Positions 34,012 through 41,718 of a stretch of 64,000 nucleotides of DNA are shown one piece after another. Numbering within the stretch: position 1 is the first letter of the stretch; each line of letters opens with the position of its first letter. The stretch spans positions 62,001 to 126,000 of the forward strand of contig NZ_JAATOD010000003.1 of assembly GCF_014229645.1 (NCBI RefSeq), in the 5' to 3' direction. The position numbers were made by a program, and so were the translations under genes. The notes beneath the pieces were generated by a model, which worked only from the letters and a program-made list of their open reading frames with translations, did no database searches and was not told where the DNA came from. Source of the stretch: Listeria swaminathanii (GTDB taxonomy: Bacteria > Bacillota > Bacilli > Lactobacillales > Listeriaceae).

Positions 34012-34461
34012 TTAATTATGAGCTTCATTAATGACGTAGGCTTCATATTGACACTCAATTGCAGCTGCCGGCAAGCGACCAATTTCTTCTTCCGTTTTGT
34101 CTAGATGAAAAGCTAAAACCTCAATCATTTCCTGCTGTACCGGCTGCGACTTTTTTCTATTTAATCCTTTTTTTCGTTTCCAATCGGCAAGTGACGATCT
34201 TGATACCCCAATCAATTTGCTGATTTGCACATCCGATTTAGTCTTTTTATATTCACGGTACTCGCCAGGTGTTAAAATAAGTAACTTTTGTTCCGCCGTT
34301 AAAAGACCTTTTTCTCTATCCCCAAGTGCTTCAAAAAACTCCAACTCTTCTATTAAACGTTTCCGAATAAATCGATTTTCTTCTTGTTCTAGTTGAAAAA
34401 TTAGTTGGATTTGCTTTTCTTTCAAAAGTTTTCTATCCATCCATTCCCACTTCCATCTCAT
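34012..34461 (-). CDS. lmaD: LmaD-like phage regulatory/HTH protein
   Basis: The 149-residue protein is highly charged and helical, with a helix-turn-helix stretch DVQISKLIGVSRSSLADWKR in the middle and a basic KKGLNRKKS segment after it. That points to DNA binding. It is the first gene of the minus-strand transcript, reading away from the repressor across the three-operator region, and its promoter (TATAAT on the minus strand at about 34543-34548) overlaps operator 2. Position matches LmaD (Lmo0115) of the lma/monocin locus. Molecular role unknown. Confidence 0.65.
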   Translation of the reverse strand: MRWKWEWMDRKLLKEKQIQLIFQLEQEENRFIRKRLIEELEFFEALGDREKGLLTAEQKLLILTPGEYREYKKTKSDVQISKLIGVSRSSLADWKRKKGLNRKKSQPVQQEMIEVLAFHLDKTEEEIGRLPAAAIECQYEAYVINEAHN

Positions 34462-34482
34462 AAGTTAATATGCTAGTTCGTT

Positions 34483-34500
34483 GTCACCAAAACGGTGCTA
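34483..34500. promoter_or_regulatory. putative phage-type operator 1
   Basis: GTCACCAAAACGGTGCTA, dyad with half-site TAGCACC on one strand and GTCACC on the other. It matches operators 2 and 3 and lies just upstream of the lmaD start. Confidence 0.7.
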
Positions 34501-34547
34501 TCGATGTAAAATGCAGCCTCATTTATTTTCTAGCTCTACAAATATTA

Positions 34548-34565
34548 TAGCACCAATTTGGTTAC
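34548..34565. promoter_or_regulatory. putative phage-type operator 2, overlapping the lmaD promoter
   Basis: TAGCACCAATTTGGTTAC. Same 18-base dyad pattern (TAGCACC, four to five bases, GGTnAC). Its edge coincides with the minus-strand TATAAT. Confidence 0.7.
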
Positions 34566-34598
34566 TTGAAAACTTTTTCCGACAAATATGTTCGAAAA

Positions 34599-34616
34599 AG
34601 TTCCGTTTTGGTGCTA
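34599..34616. promoter_or_regulatory. putative phage-type operator 3, at the repressor promoter
   Basis: AGTTCCGTTTTGGTGCTA; reverse complement begins TAGCACCAAAACGG. It lies next to the TATACT -10 element (about 34622-34627) of the repressor gene, which fits autoregulation. A 9-base inverted repeat AACTTTTTC/GAAAAAGTT at 34571-34602 overlaps it. Confidence 0.65.
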
Positions 34617-34659
34617 AAAGTGCTATACTGAAGCCATAAACATATGGAGGACAATTATA

Positions 34660-34995
34660 ATGGAGCTAAATAAATTTGTAGGAAATAAAATAAAACAATA
34701 TCGCGAGGAACGAGGCTTAAATCAAGAAGCATTAGCAGAAAAGCTTCATACAACTCGCCAAACGATTAGCCGCTATGAAAATGGCGACCGAAAAGCAAAT
34801 CAAGATGTTTTATTTGAACTTGCAAAAATCTTCAACAAACGATTAGATGATTTTTTCCCAGAAAGAAGCTTACCGCCTGTTGATGAACGCTTGGTGACAA
34901 TTGCGGCCCATATTGATGATGATGTAACAGATGAAGAAATGCGAGATATTCTAGCTTATATAGAGATGAAGAAAAAACTCCATCGCGGGATGTGA
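34660..34995 (+). CDS. XRE-family phage repressor (monocin repressor-like)
   Basis: The 111-residue protein has an N-terminal HTH_XRE domain: IKQYREERGLNQEALAEKLH, TTRQTISRYENGDRKANQDV. A short C-terminal acidic helix follows. It lacks a LexA-type autocleavage domain, so derepression must come from another protein; the next gene encodes an ImmA/IrrE-type protease, coupled by a four-base overlap. ATATGGAGGACAATTATA precedes ATG at 34660. Position fits Lmo0114. It most likely binds the three operators at 34483-34616. Confidence 0.85.
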   Translation: MELNKFVGNKIKQYREERGLNQEALAEKLHTTRQTISRYENGDRKANQDVLFELAKIFNKRLDDFFPERSLPPVDERLVTIAAHIDDDVTDEEMRDILAYIEMKKKLHRGM

Positions 34996-35453
34996 TTTTA
35001 TTGTACGAAAAATTACTAACTAAATACCAAGACGAGGTAACGATTAGAGAAGAGAAAATGCCTTACAAACTACCCGGTCTTTATTTAAATGGAACAATTT
35101 TCATTAGCAAAGATCAATCTTCCATTGAAAAAGGTTGTATTCTAGTAGAAGAATTGATGCACTATAAATACACGGTAGGCAATATCACCAAACAAGAAAC
35201 AATCATGGATAAAAAACAAGAGATTTTTGCTCGACGAAAAGGGTATGAAGAATTGATACCACTCGACGATATCATCGCTTGCTTTTACCTTGGTTTACGG
35301 GAATATTTTGAAGTAGCGGAGTTTTTAGAGGTTACCGAAGAATTTTTACGGCACACGGTGACTCATTATGCTGAAAAATATGGTCCAATGTATGATTATG
35401 GTGGCTATCTAATTAATTTTGGCAATTCAATTGATGTTTATAAGAAATTTTAA
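34992..35453 (+). CDS. mpaR: ImmA/IrrE-type metalloprotease, MpaR-like antirepressor
   Basis: The 153-residue protein fits the ImmA/IrrE family: a CILVEELMHYKYTVG segment corresponds to the zinc-binding helix (EExxH rather than full HExxH, as in several phage ImmA proteins), followed by QEIFARRKGYEELIP. Such proteases cleave or inactivate XRE repressors on SOS-type signals. In L. monocytogenes 10403S the monocin-encoded protease MpaR controls induction of both monocin and prophage. The start at 34992 overlaps the repressor stop, coupling the pair. Symbol is assigned by position and family. Confidence 0.65.
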   Translation: MILLYEKLLTKYQDEVTIREEKMPYKLPGLYLNGTIFISKDQSSIEKGCILVEELMHYKYTVGNITKQETIMDKKQEIFARRKGYEELIPLDDIIACFYLGLREYFEVAEFLEVTEEFLRHTVTHYAEKYGPMYDYGGYLINFGNSIDVYKKF

Positions 35454-35482
35454 GAAGGCTCATTTTTATGGGTCTTTTTATT
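35454..35482 (+). terminator. probable terminator after the ImmA-like gene
   Basis: AGAAGGCTCAT, short loop, ATGGGTCTTTTTATTTT: eight pairs including G-U, then a T run. The remaining 35483-35658 is the promoter region of the next gene; nothing else seen. Confidence 0.55.
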
Positions 35483-35658
35483 TTGGCTAAATTTTTAAAA
35501 GTATGTTTTTAGTGGTGAAATTACGGGGATTGTTGCTAATGAGTGACTAATTCATGTCTATATTGTGAAATCGCTTTTTATCCGGTATCTTTTTAGGACG
35601 AATAGCAGTAAAGTAGTATGGTAGTTAACAATCCCATTTTAGTATAGGAGTTTTGATA

Positions 35659-36354
35659 ATGCTTCACACTATAAATTTTTCTGATATTTTTTCTAGTGAC
35701 TATTCGAGTAAAATCTCTTTTAAAAAAGGCGATATTATTCATTCGTTCCGAGCTTATGAAGAAAAGCCTCCTCAAATGGGCGTTCTTTTAAAAGGAACCG
35801 CTGTATTGGAGGGGCCGACAAACGAAGGCCGTTGGATGATAAATGCTTTGATTGCTCAACAAGCGATTTTTGGAATGGAAAGTTTACTCGAAACAAAGAC
35901 AGCTCCAGAACTCACTGAATACCGAGTTCGCGCTTTAGAAAATGGCACTGCTTTGTTTATCGACCGTGAATTTTTCCTCAATTATCTGTACGCCAATCCT
36001 CAATTTTTCCATCTTGTACTGGATGATGTTATTGTTAGATATTTATTTACAGCGAAAAATTACAAGAATATTAACCAATCACCTATCATAAAAGTCACCC
36101 GTATTTTTGTGGAAATTATTGAGCTGCTAAATTTGCATCAATCTGATGGGCCAATTGTGCTTCCATCCTATATCAATCAAACTTTCTTAGCTGATTATTG
36201 TCGTTCTAGTCGCGCTCGAATTACAGAGGCGCTGGAAGCATTACGCAAAAATGGCTTACTGCTCTCTAAAAGACCCATTACGATTAGTTCTCATGAAAAT
36301 CTTTTGGATCAAGTAGACAGTTTTCAAACAGGAAACGGCTTATTAACTAAATAA
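35659..36354 (+). CDS. Crp/Fnr family transcriptional regulator
   Basis: The 231-residue protein has a beta-roll sensor (about 20-110; PPQMGVLLKGTAVLEG, then ALENGTALFIDREFFLNYLY) and a C-terminal winged helix with recognition segment FLADYCRSSRARITEALEAL. It belongs to the PrfA-like Crp group of Listeria. ATG at 35659 has TAGGAG eight bases upstream. Its last 31 bases overlap the end of the convergent EAL gene, so antisense transcription is possible. Position fits Lmo0112. Target unknown; the neighbouring EAL gene is a candidate. Confidence 0.8.
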   Translation: MLHTINFSDIFSSDYSSKISFKKGDIIHSFRAYEEKPPQMGVLLKGTAVLEGPTNEGRWMINALIAQQAIFGMESLLETKTAPELTEYRVRALENGTALFIDREFFLNYLYANPQFFHLVLDDVIVRYLFTAKNYKNINQSPIIKVTRIFVEIIELLNLHQSDGPIVLPSYINQTFLADYCRSSRARITEALEALRKNGLLLSKRPITISSHENLLDQVDSFQTGNGLLTK

Positions 36355-37034
36355 CCTTGAAAAATCGAGACGCCATGGCTTTCTAATAGAGCCATGGTTT
36401 CTTTCGTTTCAATCCCCTCAACAACAAAATCAAGCTTGTTTTTTTGAGCAAAATTCGCCCATGCTCTAATAAATAATAGTAGGTCTTCTAATGAAATATT
36501 TTGGAAATGAATTAATGAAAATTTGATTTCGATTATGTAAGGTAGGTAGCTCATCACTCGCTCTAGGCTGTTTAAGCCGCAACTAACATCATCCATTGCA
36601 ATGTGGTAGCCGAGCCCGTGAATCACTTTAATTTTGTTTAGGATAAATGCGTCTTTGTCGTTAGCATTGAGGTGACGTTTATGCGCGGGAACATCGAAAA
36701 TATCTTCAGTCATTTCTACAGTAATGCGGTGGCTCTCACTTTTTAATTTATCCAGCCAGTGAAGCGTTTCAGTATAAAAAAGCTGTTGTGGCGCAATATT
36801 TATGGCAAATCGATCATTTGGATATTTCTTTAAAACATCTAAGAAAGCCTCGCTAAACCACTCTGAAAAAGCCAAGTATAACTCTTCATCTGCGAGTACT
36901 GCCTCTAATTCTGATAGAGGAAATCTAGGAACTTCACTATCGTCGCGCAAAAGTATTTCATATTCGACAATATTTCCTTGAAGAACGTCTAACTTCGGTT
37001 GAATAAAAAGTTGAAATTTCATGCGTTCCATCAT
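36324..37034 (-). CDS. pdeC: c-di-GMP phosphodiesterase, stand-alone EAL domain
   Basis: The product is a single EAL domain of up to 236 residues. The signature is VEYEILLRD (EIL), with FAINIAPQQL (Asn), VTVEMTEDIF split as ITVEMTEDI (Glu), IAMDDVSCGLNSLE (DD) and FVVEGIETKE later; the active-site acids seem present. Position matches Lmo0111, known as PdeC. The start is uncertain: ATG at 37034, 37031 or 37022, with GGGAAGGG close upstream. It converges on the Crp-type gene with a 31-base overlap. Two EAL genes thus flank the monocin remnant. Confidence 0.85.
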   Translation of the reverse strand: MMERMKFQLFIQPKLDVLQGNIVEYEILLRDDSEVPRFPLSELEAVLADEELYLAFSEWFSEAFLDVLKKYPNDRFAINIAPQQLFYTETLHWLDKLKSESHRITVEMTEDIFDVPAHKRHLNANDKDAFILNKIKVIHGLGYHIAMDDVSCGLNSLERVMSYLPYIIEIKFSLIHFQNISLEDLLLFIRAWANFAQKNKLDFVVEGIETKETMALLESHGVSIFQGYLVNKPFPV

Positions 37035-37107
37035 CCCTTCCCGTTTCTCTTCTCTATTCTAATACATTTTTAGTACTAATCGCAAAATTTAGTCTAATAA
37101 TATACAA

Positions 37108-37998
37108 TCAGCCTACTTTTTGTAAAAAGAAATTATATAGCGCCCCATATAAATTAGCATCATTTCGAAAACGACAGCTAATAATTTTTGGACTCGCTGC
37201 ATGGAACGGATTTTTCGCTTTTATTTCTTCAATGGCTTCATTTAGTCGTTCGGCAACAATTGGTTGCGCACTAATTCCGCCGCCAATCGCAATAATTTCC
37301 GGATCAATCAAATATTGGATATTTAGAACTTGCGAAGCCAACCTATAAATATAATCATCAAATATAGTCAGAGCTTCCTCGTCGCCTTCATTTATCAAGG
37401 CAAAAACTTGCTCGCCATCTTTTTTATCTGCTAAATTTTTCTTTGTAGCAATTCTTTTAATGAGTTCCACAGCCGATCCAGTCCGCCCAAAAAACTTCCC
37501 TCGTAATTTTTCCGTGTCAAAAGAGGTTTCGATAAAACTCACTTCTCCAGCCATTAAATGAAAACCAGATTGCAATTTTCCACTCATAATAATCCCGCCG
37601 CCGACACCACTACCAAGCGTTAAAATCGCCGCACTATCGACATCTTTTGCTACCCCTAACCATAATTCTGCCAGAGCAGCACTTTTGGCGTCGTTTTGAA
37701 GTACTACCGGAACATGGCATTCCCGCGCAAGCATTTCAGCTAGATTTTTTTCATGCATAAAGACGAGTGAGCCACCTTGGTAGATTACGCCTGTTTCTGT
37801 GTTCACAACCCCGGGGCAACTTACCGCAATCCCCGTTACTTCTTGTTTATAAGGCAGCCATTTTTCAACCATTTGCCGTACAAGTTCTTCCGCGCTTTTA
37901 GCAGTAGTAGGGAATTTATCTTTCATTTTTATCGTCCCATTTTGTTCCATCAAAGCAAATTTTATAAAAGTTCCACCAATATCGTACACAAAATACAT
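37108..37998 (-). CDS. ROK family sugar kinase
   Basis: The 296-residue protein has the ROK phosphate-binding loop DIGGTFIKFALME, the catalytic-base region LQNDAKSAALAELWLG (Asp), and LTLGSGVGGGIIM. The usual zinc motif CxCGxxGC is not visible (the region reads GEVSFIETSFD), as in some beta-glucoside or N-acetylmannosamine kinases. There is no N-terminal HTH, so it is a kinase rather than a repressor. The sugar is unknown; a chitin-derived or beta-glucoside sugar is possible beside the chitinase. I do not recall a ROK gene at this place in EGD-e. Confidence 0.85.
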   Translation of the reverse strand: MYFVYDIGGTFIKFALMEQNGTIKMKDKFPTTAKSAEELVRQMVEKWLPYKQEVTGIAVSCPGVVNTETGVIYQGGSLVFMHEKNLAEMLARECHVPVVLQNDAKSAALAELWLGVAKDVDSAAILTLGSGVGGGIIMSGKLQSGFHLMAGEVSFIETSFDTEKLRGKFFGRTGSAVELIKRIATKKNLADKKDGEQVFALINEGDEEALTIFDDYIYRLASQVLNIQYLIDPEIIAIGGGISAQPIVAERLNEAIEEIKAKNPFHAASPKIISCRFRNDANLYGALYNFFLQKVG

Positions 37999-38071
37999 CC
38001 GCCAGCATCCTCTCTAATGTCTTTTATTCATTGTAATACGCTGACGATGATTTTGTCCTCTTTTTTCAAAT

Positions 38072-38107
38072 AAAAACAGGGATTCTATATGAAGAATCCC
38101 TGTTTTC
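38072..38107. terminator. terminator between the chitinase and ROK genes
   Basis: Arms AAAACAGGGATTCT and AGAATCCCTGTTTT around ATATGA. Strong; on the minus strand it follows the chitinase stop. Confidence 0.92.
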
Positions 38108-38117
38108 GAAACATTTA

Positions 38118-40400
38118 TTAATTAATCAACAACCAAGGGCCCCACTGTTCAGCTCCCGGCTCATTCCCTTGTGTCCACCACTGCGCTTCATATGTTTTCC
38201 CTTTGTACGAAACCCTGTCTCCCTTATTATAGGTTTTTGCAGTGTCCCATGCTGGAGTTGCTGGTGGTGTTGCCGCGTCAAGCGTTGTCACAGTTAAGGC
38301 CGAGCTTGCCGCCGAGAAATTCCCAGCCGCATCATACGCTTTTACTGTATATGTGTACGCTGTTTTTGCAGTTAAGCTACTATCTGTAAAAGTAGTTCCT
38401 GAAACAGAGCCAACTTCAGTCCCATTTCGGTACACTTTATATCCAGCCACCGCTTTATTGTCCGTTGAAGCTGTCCACGTTAGCGTAGCAGATTTATCGG
38501 TTACATTAGAAGATGCGAGTGCTTTTGGTACGGTTGGCGCTTCTGTGTCACTTGGATCAGGTACAACACTTCCGCCGCCAAAAATAGTTTGTTTACCAAA
38601 TTCGACACTCGATTTTACCATCCGTTGTGTTAAATCAATTTTAGAAATATTATTTACATCCACACTAGATGCACTCGATTTTAAACGGAACGTATAAGAT
38701 GCGCCTTGCGGAATTTGCTGTGCATCGTAAACAGAAGCTAAATCAACTACTGTATTGCCACCTGAAGTAGTAACTGTACCCGCTTTATAATCGCCAGCTG
38801 TTAACGTTTCGCCAGCTTTTACTGGAATATAAAACTTAGGTAATTTCACTGTTTCAAAAGATAGCTCAGTTGATTTCAAGACTTCATTGGTTTCGTCCGC
38901 TTTTTCATTGTTTGTAATTGTAATTTCGTATCCGACCCCATTTTCGCTATAAGGTTTCACTGTTGCTACCACATTTAAATTCGCATAAGTAATCGCGTTT
39001 TGCGGGATAGCGCTTGTGCCAAATAATCCTGATTTAATCGCCTTTGTGAGTTCATCGCGCTTAGTCGAAGTCGTGGTTTTATCCTGCGACTGCATCCAAG
39101 AAATCATCCCACCAAGATTATTATCTTTTACATATTGTGCCTTATAGCCAATCGAACGTGGATTGTCATATGTGTAAAACTCCCCAGTTTCCTTACTATA
39201 AAGATACGGCGCTTTGGCAGTATCATCCCAATATTCTTTCAAAGTTGGCGTTTTAGCTTTCAGCGCATCGATACTTCTATACGCCCAAACTCCGCCAGCA
39301 CGGCCCCCATCGCCAGTTTTAATTGGGTTTTCGTTGTTTGCCCCATAAGTAAGCGAGCCATCCGCATCTTTATTCGTTTTTTCAGCAGCTTGGAAAAGTC
39401 CTGGCAATGCCGTATCCGTTCCAGCAGCTACTTTATTCCAGCCCCGAGTATAAAATGCTGCCCCAACAACAATTTTATTCGAAACTGCTCCCTTTTCTTT
39501 TAAGTATTTCACGGTTTGATCCACGGAAAAACCACTATCATAATTCGGGTCTTTCGGATTGCCGTAAAGCGCTGTATGATGCGCACTATTCGGTGTCCAA
39601 GCACCATTTAAGTCATAGGTCATCACATTCGCAAAATCGACTACTTTAAACAAATTCGCTACATCAATCCCATTTTCTAACGTAGATTTTGCAGCTGGTA
39701 AAGCAACCGATAATTCGTATTTCTTGTTAATATCCACGCCTTGTTTATCCAAAGCCGTTCTCAAATCTTGTAAAAGCGTAATAAAGTTTTGTTTGTCCGC
39801 AGGTTTTGCATTTGGAGTGCCTTCATCGTTTTTATTATCAACAAGGTCAGCATCCCGCACCGAAGCAGGATATTCCCAGTCCAAATCAACAAAATCCATA
39901 TTGGTATATTTCACAAACTTCATCACATTCTTCACAAAGTTAGCCCGTTTTGTTGGATCTGCTGCAACCGTAGAGAAATCTCCCGACTTAGACCAGCCTC
40001 CAACCGAAACACCTATTTTCAAATTCGGATTTTGAGCGCGTAAATCTTGAATCGCATTCAAAACACCGGCATTCGCTCCGCCCCATTGAACTCCCTCTTG
40101 CCCAACAGGCGCCCCAACAGCAGCATCTTTATCAGTAAAAACCAAATCCCCATTACTATTAAAATCCAGAAAAGCAAAATTCAAATGTGTTAATTGATCA
40201 GCCGGAATATCTTTCGGATAAAAGTTCCCTTCTCCTCCCCAAATCGACCAATCACCATAATACATAACATTTCGATACTGTGGTACATTTTCAGCCGCTT
40301 TCGCCCGTTTTGGCTGTGCACCTATTGATACAACCACTAACGATAAAACTAACAACACAACAGAAGTAATACTAAAAAGCTTTTTCATCTTCTTATTCAT
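38118..40400 (-). CDS. chiB: secreted GH18 chitinase with FnIII and chitin-binding domains
   Basis: The 760-residue enzyme has a signal peptide (ends near AKAAENV) and a GH18 barrel (about 40-465) with SVGGW and DFVDLDWEYP, where Asp169, Asp172, Asp174 and Glu176 form DxxDxDxE. A beta-rich middle domain follows, then FnIII (PTVPKALASSNVTDKSATLT region, about 615-705) and a CBM5/12 domain (AWDTAKTYNKGDRVSYKGKT, WWTQGNEPGAEQWGPW). It hydrolyses chitin and has been linked to virulence in Listeria. Position matches Lmo0105 (ChiB). A cre-like site lies upstream, so carbon catabolite repression is likely. Confidence 0.93.
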   Translation of the reverse strand: MNKKMKKLFSITSVVLLVLSLVVVSIGAQPKRAKAAENVPQYRNVMYYGDWSIWGGEGNFYPKDIPADQLTHLNFAFLDFNSNGDLVFTDKDAAVGAPVGQEGVQWGGANAGVLNAIQDLRAQNPNLKIGVSVGGWSKSGDFSTVAADPTKRANFVKNVMKFVKYTNMDFVDLDWEYPASVRDADLVDNKNDEGTPNAKPADKQNFITLLQDLRTALDKQGVDINKKYELSVALPAAKSTLENGIDVANLFKVVDFANVMTYDLNGAWTPNSAHHTALYGNPKDPNYDSGFSVDQTVKYLKEKGAVSNKIVVGAAFYTRGWNKVAAGTDTALPGLFQAAEKTNKDADGSLTYGANNENPIKTGDGGRAGGVWAYRSIDALKAKTPTLKEYWDDTAKAPYLYSKETGEFYTYDNPRSIGYKAQYVKDNNLGGMISWMQSQDKTTTSTKRDELTKAIKSGLFGTSAIPQNAITYANLNVVATVKPYSENGVGYEITITNNEKADETNEVLKSTELSFETVKLPKFYIPVKAGETLTAGDYKAGTVTTSGGNTVVDLASVYDAQQIPQGASYTFRLKSSASSVDVNNISKIDLTQRMVKSSVEFGKQTIFGGGSVVPDPSDTEAPTVPKALASSNVTDKSATLTWTASTDNKAVAGYKVYRNGTEVGSVSGTTFTDSSLTAKTAYTYTVKAYDAAGNFSAASSALTVTTLDAATPPATPAWDTAKTYNKGDRVSYKGKTYEAQWWTQGNEPGAEQWGPWLLIN

Positions 40401-40565
40401 CTCTTCACCCCGATTTTTGATTTATAAACCTCATTTCGGTAGTTCTAAGTTTGTCTCTCTGTACCCCTTTTTGTGTGGTTGCCAGAATGCCCTTTTCTCT
40501 AATTTCCTCCCCTCGATTAAAGATTCATTCCGAGCATCTGTATATCATGCAATTATCATGCCAAA

Positions 40566-40579
40566 AGAAAGCGCTGTCA
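40566..40579. promoter_or_regulatory. cre-like CcpA site upstream of the chitinase
   Basis: AGAAAGCGCTGTCA differs at two of 14 positions from the palindromic cre TGAAAGCGCTTTCA. It is 166 bases before the chitinase ATG, within or just upstream of its promoter. The rest of 40401-40637 shows no gene. Confidence 0.7.
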
Positions 40580-40637
40580 TCATGCGATTTAACTGCCCTT
40601 TCTAACCTACACAGATAGAATATCAACTTACACAGAT

Positions 40638-40676
40638 AAAAAAATAGTACGAGCACTTGGCCCGTACTATCTACTT
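40638..40676 (-). terminator. terminator after the degenerate membrane gene
   Basis: Minus strand GATAGTACGGGCCAAGTGCT, CGTACTATTTTTTT: arms ATAGTACGGG/CTCGTACTAT with T7. The paralogue at 41252 has a related terminator. Confidence 0.85.
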
Positions 40677-40681
40677 TCATA

Positions 40682-41050
40682 TTATTCGTCAGCTTTCAAA
40701 ATCTTAAACCAATGATTCCTACCTAGAAAAAGTCCTACAATTGCCGCAATAAGCCCCACAATAGAAATCATAAAGATATTTAGCGCCGAGCCAACACATA
40801 TACAAAAAATCATAATAAAAAATAATACCAACATATTTGAATTAATCTTTATGAAAAATTCACCGCTATCTTCTATATTTCTTTCCTGGCTCTGGAAACC
40901 AAATTGAGCAGCTTTTACTTTCACTTTATCCGCTGTAATTGTATGTGACTCCCCATTACCGAGTGGTATACTTTCTTCCGCGTTTACTATAAGTTTTATT
41001 GGGGCTGCCCCTCCCATATATCCCGTTTTGCGTGTTATTTTGATAGTCCT
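40682..41050 (-). pseudogene. small membrane protein paralogue whose start codon is lost
   Basis: The frame from 41050 encodes 122 residues homologous to the 124-residue protein at 41252: RTIKITRKTG against MTIKITRKTG, then a central domain, and two C-terminal helices ending GRNHWFKILKADE against SRKHWFEFVKIKR. Upstream bases also align (GGAGGAAGACAACT against GGAGGAGAAGCAACT), but the GTG start of the paralogue is AGG here at 41050-41048. The next in-frame ATG, at 41017, lacks 11 residues and has no ribosome site. Function unknown. It may be silenced or translated poorly from 41017. Confidence 0.7.
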
Positions 41051-41212
41051 AGTTGTCTTCCTCCCTAGTCTCTGTATATTCAGCTATCATACAAGATTAT
41101 ACTTGAAAAAACGGCTTTAAACAAAGGCTTTTCTAGGTATTTTAAAAAATTAATTTTCTTTTGTGAATAAATTATCAATGCAGTTATTGTTTTGCTGCTT
41201 TTTTCTCAAAAA

Positions 41213-41248
41213 TAAAAAATAGCATGAGCACTCGACTCATACTATCAT
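41213..41248 (-). terminator. terminator of the small membrane protein gene
   Basis: Minus strand ATAGTATGAG(TCGAG), then TGCTCATGCTATTTTTT: paired arms with one mismatch and T6. Confidence 0.85.
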
Positions 41249-41251
41249 CAA

Positions 41252-41626
41252 TTATCTCTTTATTTTCACAAACTCAAACCAATGCTTTCGCGAATAAAAA
41301 AATGATGTTAAGCAAAGACCAAGCGCAATCAACGTAGCAACCAAACTAGTCATAACAAAACCGTAAAAAAGAAACGGGAACATAGAATAATTTAATAGAA
41401 GCGCTTTCCTATTAATACGCACAATAACATCATTGCTATTCTCCAAAATTGCTTCTTGGCTCCCAAAGAACCAATCAGTCGCGCGAACCCTCGTTTTCTC
41501 CATCTTGGGCATAAAAAAATGGGACTGATGATTGTCGAGTTTTATAACTTCTTCATTTTCAATTCTAATATTCACCGGAGTAATGCTGCCGCCAATGCCT
41601 GTTTTACGAGTTATTTTGATTGTCAC
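41252..41626 (-). CDS. small membrane protein, two C-terminal helices
   Basis: The 124-residue protein has a beta-rich cytoplasmic part (about 1-75, MTIKITRKTGIGGSITPVNI onward) and two hydrophobic helices (about 78-115), ending in basic residues. It starts with GTG at 41626 after GGAGGAGAAGCAACT. It is paralogous to the degenerate gene at 40682, so the region arose by tandem duplication. No function recognised. Position fits Lmo0104. Each copy has its own terminator. Confidence 0.75.
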   Translation of the reverse strand: MTIKITRKTGIGGSITPVNIRIENEEVIKLDNHQSHFFMPKMEKTRVRATDWFFGSQEAILENSNDVIVRINRKALLLNYSMFPFLFYGFVMTSLVATLIALGLCLTSFFYSRKHWFEFVKIKR

Positions 41627-41669
41627 AGTTGCTTCTCCTCCTTGGCTTTATGTCCCTTTAATTATACCA

Positions 41670-41714
41670 AGAAGTAAAAAAAGAACAAGGAAATATCAAC
41701 TATTTCCTCATTCT
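41670..41714 (-). terminator. terminator of the oxidoreductase operon
   Basis: Minus strand AAGAATGAGGAAATA, loop GTTGA, TATTTCCTTGTTCTTTTTTT: long stem with one bulge and T7. Confidence 0.88.
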
Positions 41715-41718
41715 TACT

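Noticed and set aside
34571..34602. Possible LexA/SOS box (CGAACATATTTGTC) in the repressor region
   Set aside because: One half matches CGAAC but the other half does not match GTTCG; the motif fits better as part of the dyad between operators 2 and 3.
30975..35453. Complete prophage or functional monocin
   Set aside because: No integrase, terminase, portal, tail or baseplate genes and no attachment repeats are visible.
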